Numbered from the stretch's first letter, positions 12,992 to 21,913 are shown. The stretch is DNA of 24,888 nt from DATKGL01 sp035510455 (GCA_035510455.1 DATKHB010000015.1:1-24888); one strand, 5' to 3'. Numbers and translations are program-made. Notes: a model not told the origin generated them from the letters alone.

Positions 12992-13002
12992 ATTATACGC
13001 TT

Positions 13003-13977
13003 CTAGCCGCTAATAGGTTTATCTTTAGGAGTGTTCTCTTCTTTTGAATGCCCCCGGTAACCCTTTAGGCCATGCTCTAGCTTATATAATCGTTTGTTAT
13101 GAGAATGCCTTACCAGCAATAAAAGCAGTATTAAAACCGCGACAAACCCTGCCATTTTCAGTATAAAAACTGCCCGGCCGCCTGATCGGTACAAGGAGCT
13201 TCTTAGCCAATAATAGTCACTATAATCGGGCCCCATATTTACGTACTTAGTAGACACAAACTGCTCGCCATTTTTAAAATTAGCAACTGCGGTAAGAACA
13301 TTCTCTCCACCGCTAAGATAGTCGTTGTCAATTGCTACTAGATTGGGCTTGGAGTAAAGGAATACTTGATTGTCGTAATAATTTACTATGTTTAAGCGTG
13401 AGCTCACTATTGGTTCGGCTACGTAGACAGCTATTTGATCCGTGGCTCCGGATATTATGGTTGGGTCTAGCGCACCTTGCCATCCGTGGTAACTTGTCTG
13501 GCAGGTACTAGTCGGCTTACACGTAGAAGCGTCGGGCAATAGAAGTATTTCCAGTGCAGATTCGTACGGAGCCGAGCCAACAGTTTGACTAGTGGCCATA
13601 AAGGTACCGCCAGCGCTAAGTTGCTTCGGAGTCAATGATGAATCTATTTGGGTCCAGATGCTGGTCTTTGGGGTAGAAGTACCGAGATTTATACATTGAC
13701 CAGTGGCGAAAGATTGAAACAGAATCATTGTTGGGCTTATTGTCTGGTTGGGTTGGGACCTTAGGTAGATTGCCTGAAATACCGGAACAGAGGCCAAAGT
13801 AACAGACACCGTGTTAGCATTAGAATCGACTGAGCAACCAACGGAAAAATTATCGGCACTAGAAACAGGTGACTGAGCGCTAACATGTGAAGACAAGCCA
13901 GCGAAAACGGCAACGCTTAATATGAACACCGGTGCTAGCCCTATGTATTTCGATGAGATAGTGTTTCTTAGCGACAT
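13003..13977 (-). CDS. Secreted, C-terminally anchored protein
   Basis: 324 residues. Sec signal peptide 1-34 with hydrophobic core VFILSVAVFAGL and an AxA-type site (VSA-Q). A beta-rich exterior domain (35-275) contains four Cys near the middle (CKPTSTCQT and others) that may form disulfides. One membrane helix at about 275-297 is followed by a basic cytoplasmic tail (RHSHNKRLYKLEHG). Type I membrane topology. Not recognised; a surface adhesin- or receptor-like protein is an inference from topology. The next gene on this strand, upstream, is the membrane esterase, about 105 nt away, so joint transcription is possible. Confidence 0.65.
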   Translation of the reverse strand: MSLRNTISSKYIGLAPVFILSVAVFAGLSSHVSAQSPVSSADNFSVGCSVDSNANTVSVTLASVPVFQAIYLRSQPNQTISPTMILFQSFATGQCINLGTSTPKTSIWTQIDSSLTPKQLSAGGTFMATSQTVGSAPYESALEILLLPDASTCKPTSTCQTSYHGWQGALDPTIISGATDQIAVYVAEPIVSSRLNIVNYYDNQVFLYSKPNLVAIDNDYLSGGENVLTAVANFKNGEQFVSTKYVNMGPDYSDYYWLRSSLYRSGGRAVFILKMAGFVAVLILLLLLVRHSHNKRLYKLEHGLKGYRGHSKEENTPKDKPISG

Positions 13978-14081
13978 CTATGTTCGTACTAACTTAGAGT
14001 TTGGGAAAAACTAAGCGGTAATCTTATGGAATTGATTTTTAAACATATCTTATTATAAGCATAAAAATTATTTGAAAGTCC

Positions 14082-15452
14082 CTAAATGCAAACACTGCCG
14101 CACTCAGTAGCTCCTATCTGATTAGAAACCCAGGGGAGGGATAATTTGAAGGCGTTTTGCCAGGTGGTGAAGGTGTGCTGACCAGGCAGAAGTTCGAACA
14201 CTGTATTAAGTCCTGCTTGTTTAGAGTCAGCATTCAATTCTTGGGCAGCCTGAACGAGACTTCTTTGATCTTCGTCACCAACAGCGAAGAAACCGCCCAT
14301 CTCTTTATAGCTGCTGTTGCCGTCGCTTAAAAGAGTTGCTGGTTGGTGCTGCGCCCAAGCCTGCTCGGAGCCGTTAAAGAGTTCGTCGATAGTTGTTTGT
14401 TGTGAACCAATTTCAGGTCCTATCTCTCCGCCAAAGTCCAAAAAGTAATGATAGACGTCTGGATGCCTAAGCGCCAACATCACCGCGCACATACCGCCCA
14501 GACTTAAGCCGCCAATAGCCCAGTGGCTAGGATCGGTCGCTACATTAAAATGACTCTTGATGTAATTAGGCACATCAACCGTTAAATAAGTCTCGACGTT
14601 ACCTCTCGGGCTGTTAACGCATTCGGTATCGTTAGTCAGCGACCCGGTATTGTCCACCATGAATACTATCGGTGCAATTCCATCGTGAAGCTTGGCAAAT
14701 TCATCCATTGTAGCCTGTAGCCCGCTTCCTAGCCAATTCCCCGGTATCCCAGGGTAGCCGGCTGTGAGAACTATAACCGGCAAATTGATATCACTAGGGT
14801 TTGAGTAAATGGCTGGTTCATAAACAAAAGCTGTCCGGGCTTTAAATTTCGAAACAGCCCCGGGTATATTTAAGCTGAACACCTTGCCCGCAGTAGGCTG
14901 CTGTTCCAAGGACGTTAAAGATCCTTGTATCGTTTGCGAATCGACGATTTTGGTCGAGGATGGTGAAAAACTTAATAAGGCCTCCTTTTGGTTAGAACCT
15001 AAGTTTGCGACGTTGGTTTTGCCAAAAACTTGGCCAAGCGTTGGATAAAAACGGTAGTAGTTGTTAATAAGTATCAGTGAAAACAAAATACCCACAAAAA
15101 GACTGACCGCCGTTATTATTTTTAGATTGGTTTTTCGTACTATGTCTAGAACCAGCAGCCCTATGAATATAAAAATCGGCAGGACCATTATTATAAACGA
15201 ATTGGGGAGGGGAGTGCCGTATTCGTGAGCAAAAAACATCATTGTAAGCAGGGCTAGCACCAAGCTGGCTACTAGTATTATTATCAATTGTCTTGTCAGT
15301 CGCTTCTTGCTTGTCGCTTGAGCTTTTTTGTTCCGTTTAGAGATCTTATTGGTACTGGAAATCCACAGACGGTTTAGGATATAAAGCCCTAGTACTGTTA
15401 CTAGCACACACAAGCTCAATAATAAGTTTTGACTCAGCAAATTAAAATTCAC
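14082..15452 (-). CDS. Membrane-anchored esterase (antigen 85/EstA-type fold)
   Basis: 456 residues from GTG 15452. Four membrane helices (about 8-28, 54-74, 84-104, 112-132) precede an extracellular alpha/beta hydrolase domain. Nucleophile elbow GLSLGG with Ser317, probable acid Asp393 (GDED) and catalytic His426 (GQHTF) complete the triad. The arrangement resembles actinobacterial esterases related to mycolyltransferases (antigen 85 fold), which act on cell-envelope lipids. Substrate unknown. If the organism is an epibiont of Actinobacteria, host envelope lipids would be an attractive substrate, but this is inference. No Shine-Dalgarno; only a weak GATAGT box upstream. Confidence 0.8.
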   Translation of the reverse strand: MNFNLLSQNLLLSLCVLVTVLGLYILNRLWISSTNKISKRNKKAQATSKKRLTRQLIIILVASLVLALLTMMFFAHEYGTPLPNSFIIMVLPIFIFIGLLVLDIVRKTNLKIITAVSLFVGILFSLILINNYYRFYPTLGQVFGKTNVANLGSNQKEALLSFSPSSTKIVDSQTIQGSLTSLEQQPTAGKVFSLNIPGAVSKFKARTAFVYEPAIYSNPSDINLPVIVLTAGYPGIPGNWLGSGLQATMDEFAKLHDGIAPIVFMVDNTGSLTNDTECVNSPRGNVETYLTVDVPNYIKSHFNVATDPSHWAIGGLSLGGMCAVMLALRHPDVYHYFLDFGGEIGPEIGSQQTTIDELFNGSEQAWAQHQPATLLSDGNSSYKEMGGFFAVGDEDQRSLVQAAQELNADSKQAGLNTVFELLPGQHTFTTWQNAFKLSLPWVSNQIGATECGSVCI

Positions 15453-15571
15453 GTATCTACTATCCCACGGATGATTAATTCATAGCATTAGCTGTATCTG
15501 TCTAAAATATAACACACTTTTCCTGGCTCAATGTTTTAGTCCACAGTTAAACTTAGCTTAATTAGGGCGTC

Positions 15572-15874
15572 TTATTCACTAACCGCAACATCTCGCCAAA
15601 AAGCTACGTAGTTACTGAAGTCCTTTTTGACTATTTCAATCGCCCTCGGCAAAGGTTCCGGATAGCTGAAGGCGCTATCTTTAGCCCAATTGTCGCCGTT
15701 ACCAACATCAAAATACTGGCACTCACCTTTCCATGGGCAGGTATAAGGGGTGTCACTTTTTCTAAGAAATTCCTGCTTGATCGAACTCGGCGGGAAATAC
15801 CAGTTACCCTCAATGTAGATCAGATCTTCTTTGGGAGCCTCGGCAATTACCGTATCGTTTAAAACAGCTTTCAT
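15572..15874 (-). CDS. DUF427 domain protein
   Basis: 100 residues covering the whole DUF427 (NTP_transf_9) domain: MKAVLNDTVIAEA, EGNWYFPPSSI, CPWKGECQYFDV, SFSYPEPLP... and VAFW. The family is a small beta barrel of uncertain biochemical role, common in many bacteria and fungi. Length is typical, so it is complete. ATG 15874 follows TATACT and TATATT boxes by 11 and 4 nt, consistent with a very short leader. It is separated from the Dus gene by about 60 nt. Confidence 0.85.
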   Translation of the reverse strand: MKAVLNDTVIAEAPKEDLIYIEGNWYFPPSSIKQEFLRKSDTPYTCPWKGECQYFDVGNGDNWAKDSAFSYPEPLPRAIEIVKKDFSNYVAFWRDVAVSE

Positions 15875-15935
15875 TGTTAATATAAAGTATATAGCAAGGC
15901 CGTAGATCCGGCTGCCTAAAACACTAAATTATACT

Positions 15936-16901
15936 TTAAGAGCCATGGTTCTTATCGGCACTATTTATTAGATCTAGCAGCTCTTTAAATGAATGACACC
16001 TCATGAGCTGTTCTCGAAGTTCCTTTGCCCCATCAAAGCCGTTTATATATACCTTGCAGAATTTATTAAGTTGAGCTATACGGGCTTCACCACCTGGCCA
16101 AGTCTTAGAAAAAAGTTTAACGTGTTTTTTAAACAGCTTAAGACGCTTAGATATCGAATAATTATCCCAGGGACTCTTACTACTAAACACGAAAGGGTCG
16201 CTAAATACTCCTTTGCCAATCATTATGCCGTCTAGCTGATACTTGTCGGCTAATTCCCTACCTTGTTTAAGGCTCAGGACGTCACCGTTACCGACAATCA
16301 GGGTAGCAGACGAAATTTTATCTCGGAGTTCCCTGATTTTGCCAATCATCTCCCAGTTCGCCGGGACATCGCTTAGCTCTTTTTTGGTTCGCCCGTGGAC
16401 ACTCAGCATATCAAGTTTTTGATTTAGTAGCAGCTCGTGCCACGAAAGATCAATTTCATTAAACCCTAGCCTGGTCTTTACGCTAACCGGCACCTTGCCG
16501 GCTGCTCCCTTCTGAGTCGCTTTAATAATTTCAACGGCTAACTCGCGGTTATTAATCAGCGCACAGCAACAACCATTTTTTAGGACAGTTTTATCCGGAC
16601 AACCCATATTGATATCTATGCCAGCAAACCCCATCTCAACTAACTCCCTAGCGGTTTTGAAAAAGTTGTCAGGTTGTTTGCCCCAGATTTGGGCAATTAT
16701 TGGCTTTTCCTTAGAAGTAAATAAAAGCTTATCTAGAAGTTTATTTCGACCGGGGCTCTGAAGCCCATCGGTGTTCACAAATTCCGTGAAAAATAAGTCT
16801 GGCGCGGAGCAACCTGCGATAATTTGACGAAAAACTGTATCGGTCACGTCATACATCGGTGCCAGTACGAAAAAGGGTTTGGGTAATTTCTGGAGCAACA
16901 T
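15936..16901 (-). CDS. dus: tRNA-dihydrouridine synthase
   Basis: 321 residues, FMN-dependent reduction of uridine in the tRNA D-loop. TIM-barrel motifs are visible: LAPMYDVTD (13-21), QIWGKQPDNF, INMGCPDK with catalytic Cys101, VKTRLG (141-146), SVHGRT (168-172), VGNGDV and MIGKGVF for phosphate binding. A C-terminal helical domain recognises tRNA. After the active site, where most homologues have G-G/S/A residues, this protein has three consecutive Cys (NGCCCAL, 111-113). Its ATG abuts the TAA of 16902-17933 with no gap, so translation is coupled and there is no own ribosome site. Confidence 0.93.
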   Translation of the reverse strand: MLLQKLPKPFFVLAPMYDVTDTVFRQIIAGCSAPDLFFTEFVNTDGLQSPGRNKLLDKLLFTSKEKPIIAQIWGKQPDNFFKTARELVEMGFAGIDINMGCPDKTVLKNGCCCALINNRELAVEIIKATQKGAAGKVPVSVKTRLGFNEIDLSWHELLLNQKLDMLSVHGRTKKELSDVPANWEMIGKIRELRDKISSATLIVGNGDVLSLKQGRELADKYQLDGIMIGKGVFSDPFVFSSKSPWDNYSISKRLKLFKKHVKLFSKTWPGGEARIAQLNKFCKVYINGFDGAKELREQLMRCHSFKELLDLINSADKNHGS

Positions 16902-17933
16902 TTAGGGTTTAATTTTTTTGTTGTTTTTGGCCAAAATTCTTTCAGCGGCTATTCTAGCTGAACCATGACCACAAGTTTCCCTTAAAGCTTGAAGCCAAAA
17001 GAGTCCTCTAGCGTGTTCATTGGCTATGGTACTACTTAAGATCCCCCTTACGTCACCCACTGAAAGCTCGTCCAGACAGCGTATAAGGTGGGCTTTCACG
17101 TAATCATTTATATCATCCCTAGTGTACGAATCTATTACCTTTTTATTCTTGATTTCACCATCTATTTCTTCAGGAGTCCGGTCCACGCTGCCGGCTAAAG
17201 GATCGAAGGCCAGGCCTAACATTGTATAACCATTTTTCATCAGTTCCACCAAATCGAGATAATGAATAATCATTATTAGAGCGGGGTTGTTTGGGCCACC
17301 GACCTCCGCTTCGGCTGCCAATATATTAGGATTATCGCTAGCTTGGATCAATTTTTCCAATTCCAATAGCTTCTCATGACGAAGTTTAGCGTTTTCATAG
17401 TGCTCGCCATATTCGAATGCCACACTAATTAGAGCCCTTTTACCTGCCTCACGTCCAAGGCGTTTTTTCTCATCATCGGTGAGTTCTTTCCAATCATCAT
17501 ATTTAGGATCTTTCTTTCTTCGATTACCAAAACCGTCGAACTTCTCCGGCGGGAAAATAACCGTATAGAGTGGTCCCTGGATACCCTCAGCGCGTTCCCT
17601 TAAAGCCTCTCTGCGTGCCTTCTCGCTCTCGTAGTTCTTTTTGAAAGTAAACTCAGCGTTTTTGAATATTGTCTGTAGGTATCTGGGAACCATACTGGCC
17701 GGATGTCCCGGTGTCCGCATATGACCCTGAAGCGCATTCGCCTGAGTTACTTCAAGATGAGAAAACGGTAAAAAGCTTAGCGCTTGTAGCCTTTCGTGGG
17801 TAGTTACAAAATCAGCCCGATCAAGCGTAGGGCCAAACACGGCTAGGTCAACTGGTTCTTCAGGCAACGGTGCAGTTTTCCAGTCAATACGTTCCTCTTG
17901 GTCCCGATCTTCGCTTGGTGCTTCGCGTAACAC
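16902..17933 (-). CDS. Unknown charged helical protein
   Basis: 343 residues from GTG 17933, chosen because GGAG lies 8 nt upstream. No membrane segment or signal. Mostly helical and rich in Glu/Lys/Arg: a long charged helix at about 95-118 (KKNYESEKARREALRERAEG), another at about 160-215 (RLGREAGKRALISVAFEYGEHYENAKLRHEKLLELE), then a globular end with HARGLFWLQALRETCGHGSARIAAERIL. Not recognised. Overlap-tight with the downstream dus gene suggests a role in RNA metabolism, but nothing in the sequence proves it. Confidence 0.6.
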   Translation of the reverse strand: MLREAPSEDRDQEERIDWKTAPLPEEPVDLAVFGPTLDRADFVTTHERLQALSFLPFSHLEVTQANALQGHMRTPGHPASMVPRYLQTIFKNAEFTFKKNYESEKARREALRERAEGIQGPLYTVIFPPEKFDGFGNRRKKDPKYDDWKELTDDEKKRLGREAGKRALISVAFEYGEHYENAKLRHEKLLELEKLIQASDNPNILAAEAEVGGPNNPALIMIIHYLDLVELMKNGYTMLGLAFDPLAGSVDRTPEEIDGEIKNKKVIDSYTRDDINDYVKAHLIRCLDELSVGDVRGILSSTIANEHARGLFWLQALRETCGHGSARIAAERILAKNNKKIKP

Positions 17934-18005
17934 TTTTAATTCTCCGTAAAAATGATTGATTTACTTACTTAAGTCTAGCTTTGGTCTATCTACAAGTAAA
18001 AACTA

Positions 18006-18290
18006 TTACTTGCTGTTGCCTGATCCGCCTAAAACGCGTTCGCGGTCAAGTAGGTAATGAAGCGTTGGGTTTTGTGAATAGCCTGTTTCTGATGCTTCCC
18101 CGGAATCTCTCCCATAACTAGGAGCCCTAACTATTGTAGTGGCTCTAAGTTCGGCTTTCAGACTCTCTACGCGGTCTCTAACAGCATCGCCGGTAACAAC
18201 CTCTTCCGGTATTACGACTTCAACGGCATCGCGAGTATCGCTTGGTTGACCTTCTCTAGAGATGGGTAGTGCCGGAAATTCATGATTCAT
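18006..18290 (-). CDS. Small unknown protein
   Basis: 94 residues, hydrophilic and probably partly disordered, with one helical stretch (GDAVRDRVESLKAELRA, about 34-50). Not recognised. The start is well supported: TAGACA, 17 bp, TATAAT with the -10 box ending 7 nt before ATG 18290, a leaderless design. The -35 box overlaps the stop codon of the upstream ABC permease gene. The next gene on the strand (16902-17933) follows after about 70 nt with its own ribosome site. Confidence 0.55.
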   Translation of the reverse strand: MNHEFPALPISREGQPSDTRDAVEVVIPEEVVTGDAVRDRVESLKAELRATTIVRAPSYGRDSGEASETGYSQNPTLHYLLDRERVLGGSGNSK

Positions 18291-18297
18291 ATGTAAT

Positions 18298-18326
18298 ATT
18301 ATAGCATAGACAATCAGATTTGTCTA
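18298..18326 (-). promoter_or_regulatory. Leaderless promoter overlapping the permease stop
   Basis: Minus strand TAGACA (18326-18321), 17-bp spacer, TATAAT (18303-18298), 7 nt to ATG 18290. Confidence 0.7.
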
Positions 18327-19430
18327 CTCCCAACGGAAGACTCGGAAGGCGATTGCGTAGATAATAACTGCCCAAATACCGATTAAGCCGAGCTGGGGGC
18401 CTAGTTCTAATAAACCCTTATTCTCGGTAATAATCATCCGCATACCATCGATCACCGGAGTAAGTGGCAGAAACGTCGAAACGTGCTGCAGCCACTCCGG
18501 CATAAGATACGTTGGGAAAAACACGCCGGTTAAAAACATCAGCGGGAAGACGATAATGTTGGCTAGGGGTGCCGCCTGGTTCTCGTTCTTAGCCCAACCC
18601 CCAATAGCCAGTCCTATACCGAAAATAAGGAAGATCCCAATAAGCACAAAGGCCGCTAGTTGCGGGTAACTACCATGCATTTTTAGATGGAATACCGTGA
18701 CAGCCACGATAAACATAATGCCCACCGATATTAGACCAATTACTGCTTGGGATAAAACGTTCGACATAAAGTATTGCCAGACTCTTAAGGGAGATATGTG
18801 TATTCTACGCAGCACACCTTGTTTTTTAAGTTCGGGGAAGACATTAACTGGTCCAAAAATACCAAGTCCAATGATCGAAAAGCCCAGTAAACCTGAAAAG
18901 ACATAATCAAACTGGGTAAGCCCAGCCTGATTGGTGGATTTTGTAACAACCGTAAAGGGCGGGTTGACGTTAACGTATTTAGCATTAACTGGAGCCGTGA
19001 CGGCTCCTTCTAACACGGTTGCTAAGGTCTGGGCGGCTTGAGCATTATTTTCATCGTAGTAGACCACTATTTGACCGCTGGGGAGATTGTTTTTTACCTG
19101 TCCAAAGTTCGACGGGAAAACTATCGCCGCATCGATTTCACTCCGGCTCAATTCCTGCTTGGCAACAGATAGATTGCTTATGCCTGGCTTGATTTTAAAC
19201 GTGCTGCTGGATTTAATCTCCTGGATAAAACTCTTTGACACCGTACTAGACGATTGATTAAAAAGCGCTACGTTAAAAGACACGTTGCTGTTATGACCAA
19301 ATATCCCTCCAAAGATAAATAAAAAGATCAAAGGGAAAAGGATTGTAAAAAACAGAGCTGTCTTATCTCGGAAGTATCTTTTAACGTTTATCTTGGCGAA
19401 AACTATAACGCTAAATAGTGACTTTTTCAT
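18324..19430 (-). CDS. ABC-2 type transporter permease
   Basis: 368 residues. One membrane helix near the N-terminus (about 25-44, KTALFFTILFPLIFLFIFGGIFG), a large exterior domain (about 50-170) and five helices in the C-terminal half, the standard layout of ABC-2 permeases of the DrrB/NodJ/YhgE-like kind. Together with the ATPase encoded 2 nt upstream it should form an exporter of a drug, lipid or polysaccharide. The conserved LTGVFFP...P.. LPLTPVIDGMR stretch is present. The substrate cannot be inferred from sequence. Translation is coupled to the ATPase gene. Confidence 0.9.
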   Translation of the reverse strand: MKKSLFSVIVFAKINVKRYFRDKTALFFTILFPLIFLFIFGGIFGHNSNVSFNVALFNQSSSTVSKSFIQEIKSSSTFKIKPGISNLSVAKQELSRSEIDAAIVFPSNFGQVKNNLPSGQIVVYYDENNAQAAQTLATVLEGAVTAPVNAKYVNVNPPFTVVTKSTNQAGLTQFDYVFSGLLGFSIIGLGIFGPVNVFPELKKQGVLRRIHISPLRVWQYFMSNVLSQAVIGLISVGIMFIVAVTVFHLKMHGSYPQLAAFVLIGIFLIFGIGLAIGGWAKNENQAAPLANIIVFPLMFLTGVFFPTYLMPEWLQHVSTFLPLTPVIDGMRMIITENKGLLELGPQLGLIGIWAVIIYAIAFRVFRWE

Positions 19431-19432
19431 AA

Positions 19433-20191
19433 TTACTCTCGAAGTTCCTTGCCAGTTAGATCAATAAAGACATCTTCTAAATCAGCTTGCTCAACCTTTT
19501 GCTTTTTGGTAAAGCCTTTTTTAAGTAACTGCTGTACCAAATCCTGAGGAGTATCAAGAGCAATAATTTTTCCATCGTCCATGATAGCGACGCGTTTACA
19601 AAGTCTCTCGGCTTCTTCCATGTAATGAGTAGTCAAAATGACCGTAATCCCCTGCCCACTAATCTTCTCTATTAGTTCCCACAAGTTGCGGCGTGCTTGC
19701 GGATCAAGCCCAGTAGTCGGTTCATCCATAAAAAACACTTTAGGGTCATGAACCAGCGCGGCGGCAATACTAAAACGCTGTTTTTGACCACCGGATAGCT
19801 GTTCGATGTAGCTACTGGCTTTATCTGTTAAATCAACATCACTCAGGAATTTCATCGGATCGACTTTCTCACCATAAGAAGCAGCTGTCATTTCCAGTAG
19901 CTCAGTTAACTTAACCTTATCCATAAAAGCCGGCGATTGAGGCTGGACGCCAATAATTTGTTTGATAGCCCGAGGGTTCTTAGACACGTCAATGCCGGAT
20001 ACAGTGGCCTTGCCGCCGTCAATCTGACGGAGGGTCTCAATCATTTCTAAGGTAGTGGTTTTGCCCGCACCATTGGGCCCTAGGATGCCGAATATCTCAC
20101 CTTTGTCTACTTCGAATGATATACCTCTTACGACATCACGGTCGCCGTAGCGCTTACGCAGGTCTTTAACGACTATAATTTTATCAGACAT
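19433..20191 (-). CDS. ABC transporter ATP-binding protein
   Basis: 252 residues, DrrA/CcmA-type exporter ATPase. Walker A GPNGAGKTT (38-46), Q-loop at Gln83-85, signature LSGGQKQR (132-139), Walker B VFFMDEP (152-158), D-loop GLDP and switch His189. Partner of the permease 18324-19430, whose ATG begins 2 nt after this stop. The last ~25 residues (QKVEQADLEDVFIDLTGKELRE) are the usual C-terminal helix of this subfamily. An extended -10 (TGTTAAAGT) ends 7 nt before the ATG, no Shine-Dalgarno. Confidence 0.95.
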   Translation of the reverse strand: MSDKIIVVKDLRKRYGDRDVVRGISFEVDKGEIFGILGPNGAGKTTTLEMIETLRQIDGGKATVSGIDVSKNPRAIKQIIGVQPQSPAFMDKVKLTELLEMTAASYGEKVDPMKFLSDVDLTDKASSYIEQLSGGQKQRFSIAAALVHDPKVFFMDEPTTGLDPQARRNLWELIEKISGQGITVILTTHYMEEAERLCKRVAIMDDGKIIALDTPQDLVQQLLKKGFTKKQKVEQADLEDVFIDLTGKELRE

Positions 20192-20198
20192 CCATTGA

Positions 20199-20207
20199 AC
20201 TTTAACA
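20199..20207 (-). promoter_or_regulatory. Extended -10 of the ABC operon
   Basis: Minus strand TGT+TAAAGT, 7 nt before ATG 20191. A moderate match without a -35; fits the leaderless pattern seen elsewhere in the window. Confidence 0.4.
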
Positions 20208-20225
20208 GACTAAGAACTTGGGCGC

Positions 20226-20263
20226 AAAAAAATACACCCTGGGCTAAACCTAGGGTGTATTTT
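20226..20263 (-). terminator. Intrinsic terminator
   Basis: Stem AAAATACACCCT/AGGGTGTATTTT (20229-20240, 20252-20263), followed on the minus strand by a run of seven T. Ends the small gene 20281-20475 and insulates the ABC operon. Confidence 0.88.
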
Positions 20264-20280
20264 AGGTACAGAAAGTGTAA

Positions 20281-20475
20281 TTACTTACGCTTAACTGTCA
20301 AAAAACCGTTTCGCGGGTTTTCGTTTACTACAAAACCTTCTGGCAGGTCACTAGCTTCTGGCCGTTGATCCTTACTAAAGTAGTAGATTGTTTGTTCTTT
20401 GCCCCCACGAAGTGTAACCTTCTTAGAATTTAAGTAATATGTTACACCCTTTGAATTTGTGTGCTTGTATGCCAT
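20281..20475 (-). CDS. Small basic protein conserved in style among CPR
   Basis: 64 residues from ATG 20475; a GGGAG lies 11 nt upstream, and the predicted transcript starts near 20515, which excludes the longer ATG at 20550. The protein (MAYKHTNSKGVTYYLNSK) is basic and beta-rich with a central GGKEQTIYYFSKD and an end resembling NPRNGFLTVKRK. I recall similar small proteins in Saccharibacteria genomes, without a known function; nucleic-acid or ribosome association would fit the charge. Single-gene unit with strong promoter and terminator, so probably well expressed. Confidence 0.7.
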   Translation of the reverse strand: MAYKHTNSKGVTYYLNSKKVTLRGGKEQTIYYFSKDQRPEASDLPEGFVVNENPRNGFLTVKRK

Positions 20476-20520
20476 TGTCTGACTTACTCCCTCTCTCTTA
20501 AACTTAGTAATGGTACCCCT

Positions 20521-20550
20521 AACATACTCTGTTAGCATTTTATTTGTCAA
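20521..20550 (-). promoter_or_regulatory. Strong promoter of gene 20281-20475
   Basis: Minus strand TTGACA (20550-20545), 18-bp spacer, TATGTT (20526-20521). Places the start site inside the longer possible ORF, so it decides the start codon. Confidence 0.7.
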
Positions 20551-20648
20551 CCTTTTTTTTATTCACTGATTAGAGTTGCATCTTTTAATGCTTATGTATT
20601 ACACTAGTCATCGTAAGCTTAATAATTAAAAAATAAGAGGTACAGATA

Positions 20649-21263
20649 ATGGATTTTTCGGTCCGGGGCGCAAGCCACCCAGGAGTAAACGCACAGCCAC
20701 CATCCGGTAGCGATAGTACACCAAAACACAGCTCATCAAGTCGGGGTTCTGGTATGTCAACTAAAGGATTCAGATTAGCTTCAGTATTATTGCTGTTTTG
20801 TATCACCATACTGCTACTGGCCACCATATTCCTGGTTCACTACGGACCAGCTGATGAGACTAAATATGTCGATACCAACGATTTCCAAGCCGTTGACATC
20901 AATGTTGGCGGATCAAGCAGCAGTGATCAAATCTACTTCGGTCATGTGAAGGCTCTAAATAGCAATTTCGTGGTTCTTGATGATGTCTACTACATCCCTA
21001 CAACCTCGACTTCCTCAAGTATTACCTTAGAACCCTTAATCTGTCAGGTAGATGCCCCATTCAACCAAATGGTCGTCAGCCGAAGCAGTGTTAACTGGTG
21101 GGAGAATCTCCAGCCTACCGGCAAAGTTGCCACCACAATTACTTCCTACCAAAAGAACAACCCTAATGGCCCGACCTGTCCTTCCTCATCAACAAGTTCT
21201 ACCAGCGGCACCAGCAGCACAGCTGCTACCACTACTCCGTCATCAACTACGACTACCAAATAA
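20649..21263 (+). CDS. Small surface protein with Ser/Thr-rich tail
   Basis: 204 residues. A disordered cytoplasmic N-terminus (about 1-40), one membrane helix at about 43-64, an exterior beta domain (SSDQIYFGHVKALNSNFVVLDDVYYI and following, about 90-170) and a low-complexity Ser/Thr tail (about 179-204) that could be glycosylated or span the cell wall. GAGG lies 8 nt before the ATG. Domains of the YFG-x-V...LDDVYYI kind recur, from memory, in CPR surface proteins of unknown function. Convergent with 21308-21913, which is also a small surface protein. Confidence 0.65.
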   Translation: MDFSVRGASHPGVNAQPPSGSDSTPKHSSSSRGSGMSTKGFRLASVLLLFCITILLLATIFLVHYGPADETKYVDTNDFQAVDINVGGSSSSDQIYFGHVKALNSNFVVLDDVYYIPTTSTSSSITLEPLICQVDAPFNQMVVSRSSVNWWENLQPTGKVATTITSYQKNNPNGPTCPSSSTSSTSGTSSTAATTTPSSTTTTK

Positions 21264-21307
21264 AGTACCAGAAGAAGTTGGCCTTAGCCTGACTTTACTA
21301 GTCCTGT

Positions 21308-21913
21308 TTATTCAACGTACTTCTTAAACCATCGATCGGTGGCAACTAGAACTACGAACAGGATAAATAGCAAAGCGCTAACAACTAGCGTCCAGCCCGC
21401 AAGATCTGGCGACCAAGTAGGCGAAATGAAGTCGAACTCGTATAAACTTGACGGTACGGTCGGGGCAGCAATACCGTGGTTCTCTACATATTGTTCAACA
21501 CAAGGAACACGGTTGTGGCCAGAAAAGTCAGTTGGGTCTAGCTGCTGACAATAATTTTCGGCATCAGTATAGATCTGGGTATTACTAGACTCGTTTTCTG
21601 ACAGGGCGGTCTGTTCTAATCGATCGTACGTATAGGTTAGCTGAATCGGCGGATATACCGAACTAGCACCTTGAGTCAGGCTGGTGTTCATGTTGCCGAC
21701 CACGTAAGCCTGAAGCTGTTTTAGGGCCCCCTGGACGTTACCGTCATCTTTATCAGTTTGGTAGACATTTTCCTTTAAGTGAACCATCGTCAGGTTGTTC
21801 TGGCGAAGCGCATAGATACAAATACCGGAACTAACAATTAGTAGTATAAAAACGTAAACTGGACGAATTAAACGAAGCTTCGTCCAAAGATGGTGTAATC
21901 GTCGTTTATTCAT
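21308..21913 (-). CDS. Two-helix membrane protein with exterior domain
   Basis: 201 residues. Basic N-terminus, membrane helix at about 18-36, a helical exterior domain with two Cys (NYCQQL, VPCVEQ), a second helix at about 172-192 and a short basic C-terminus. Both termini should be cytoplasmic. Not recognised. TAAAAT ends 7 nt before ATG 21913 and no Shine-Dalgarno is present. It is divergent from murC across a 61-bp shared promoter region, which hints at envelope-related use. Confidence 0.6.
   Translation of the reverse strand: MNKRRLHHLWTKLRLIRPVYVFILLIVSSGICIYALRQNNLTMVHLKENVYQTDKDDGNVQGALKQLQAYVVGNMNTSLTQGASSVYPPIQLTYTYDRLEQTALSENESSNTQIYTDAENYCQQLDPTDFSGHNRVPCVEQYVENHGIAAPTVPSSLYEFDFISPTWSPDLAGWTLVVSALLFILFVVLVATDRWFKKYVE

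Noticed and set aside
20475..20550. Upstream ATG 20550 for the small basic protein
   Set aside because: The promoter TTGACA-18-TATGTT lies inside that extension, and a Shine-Dalgarno precedes ATG 20475.
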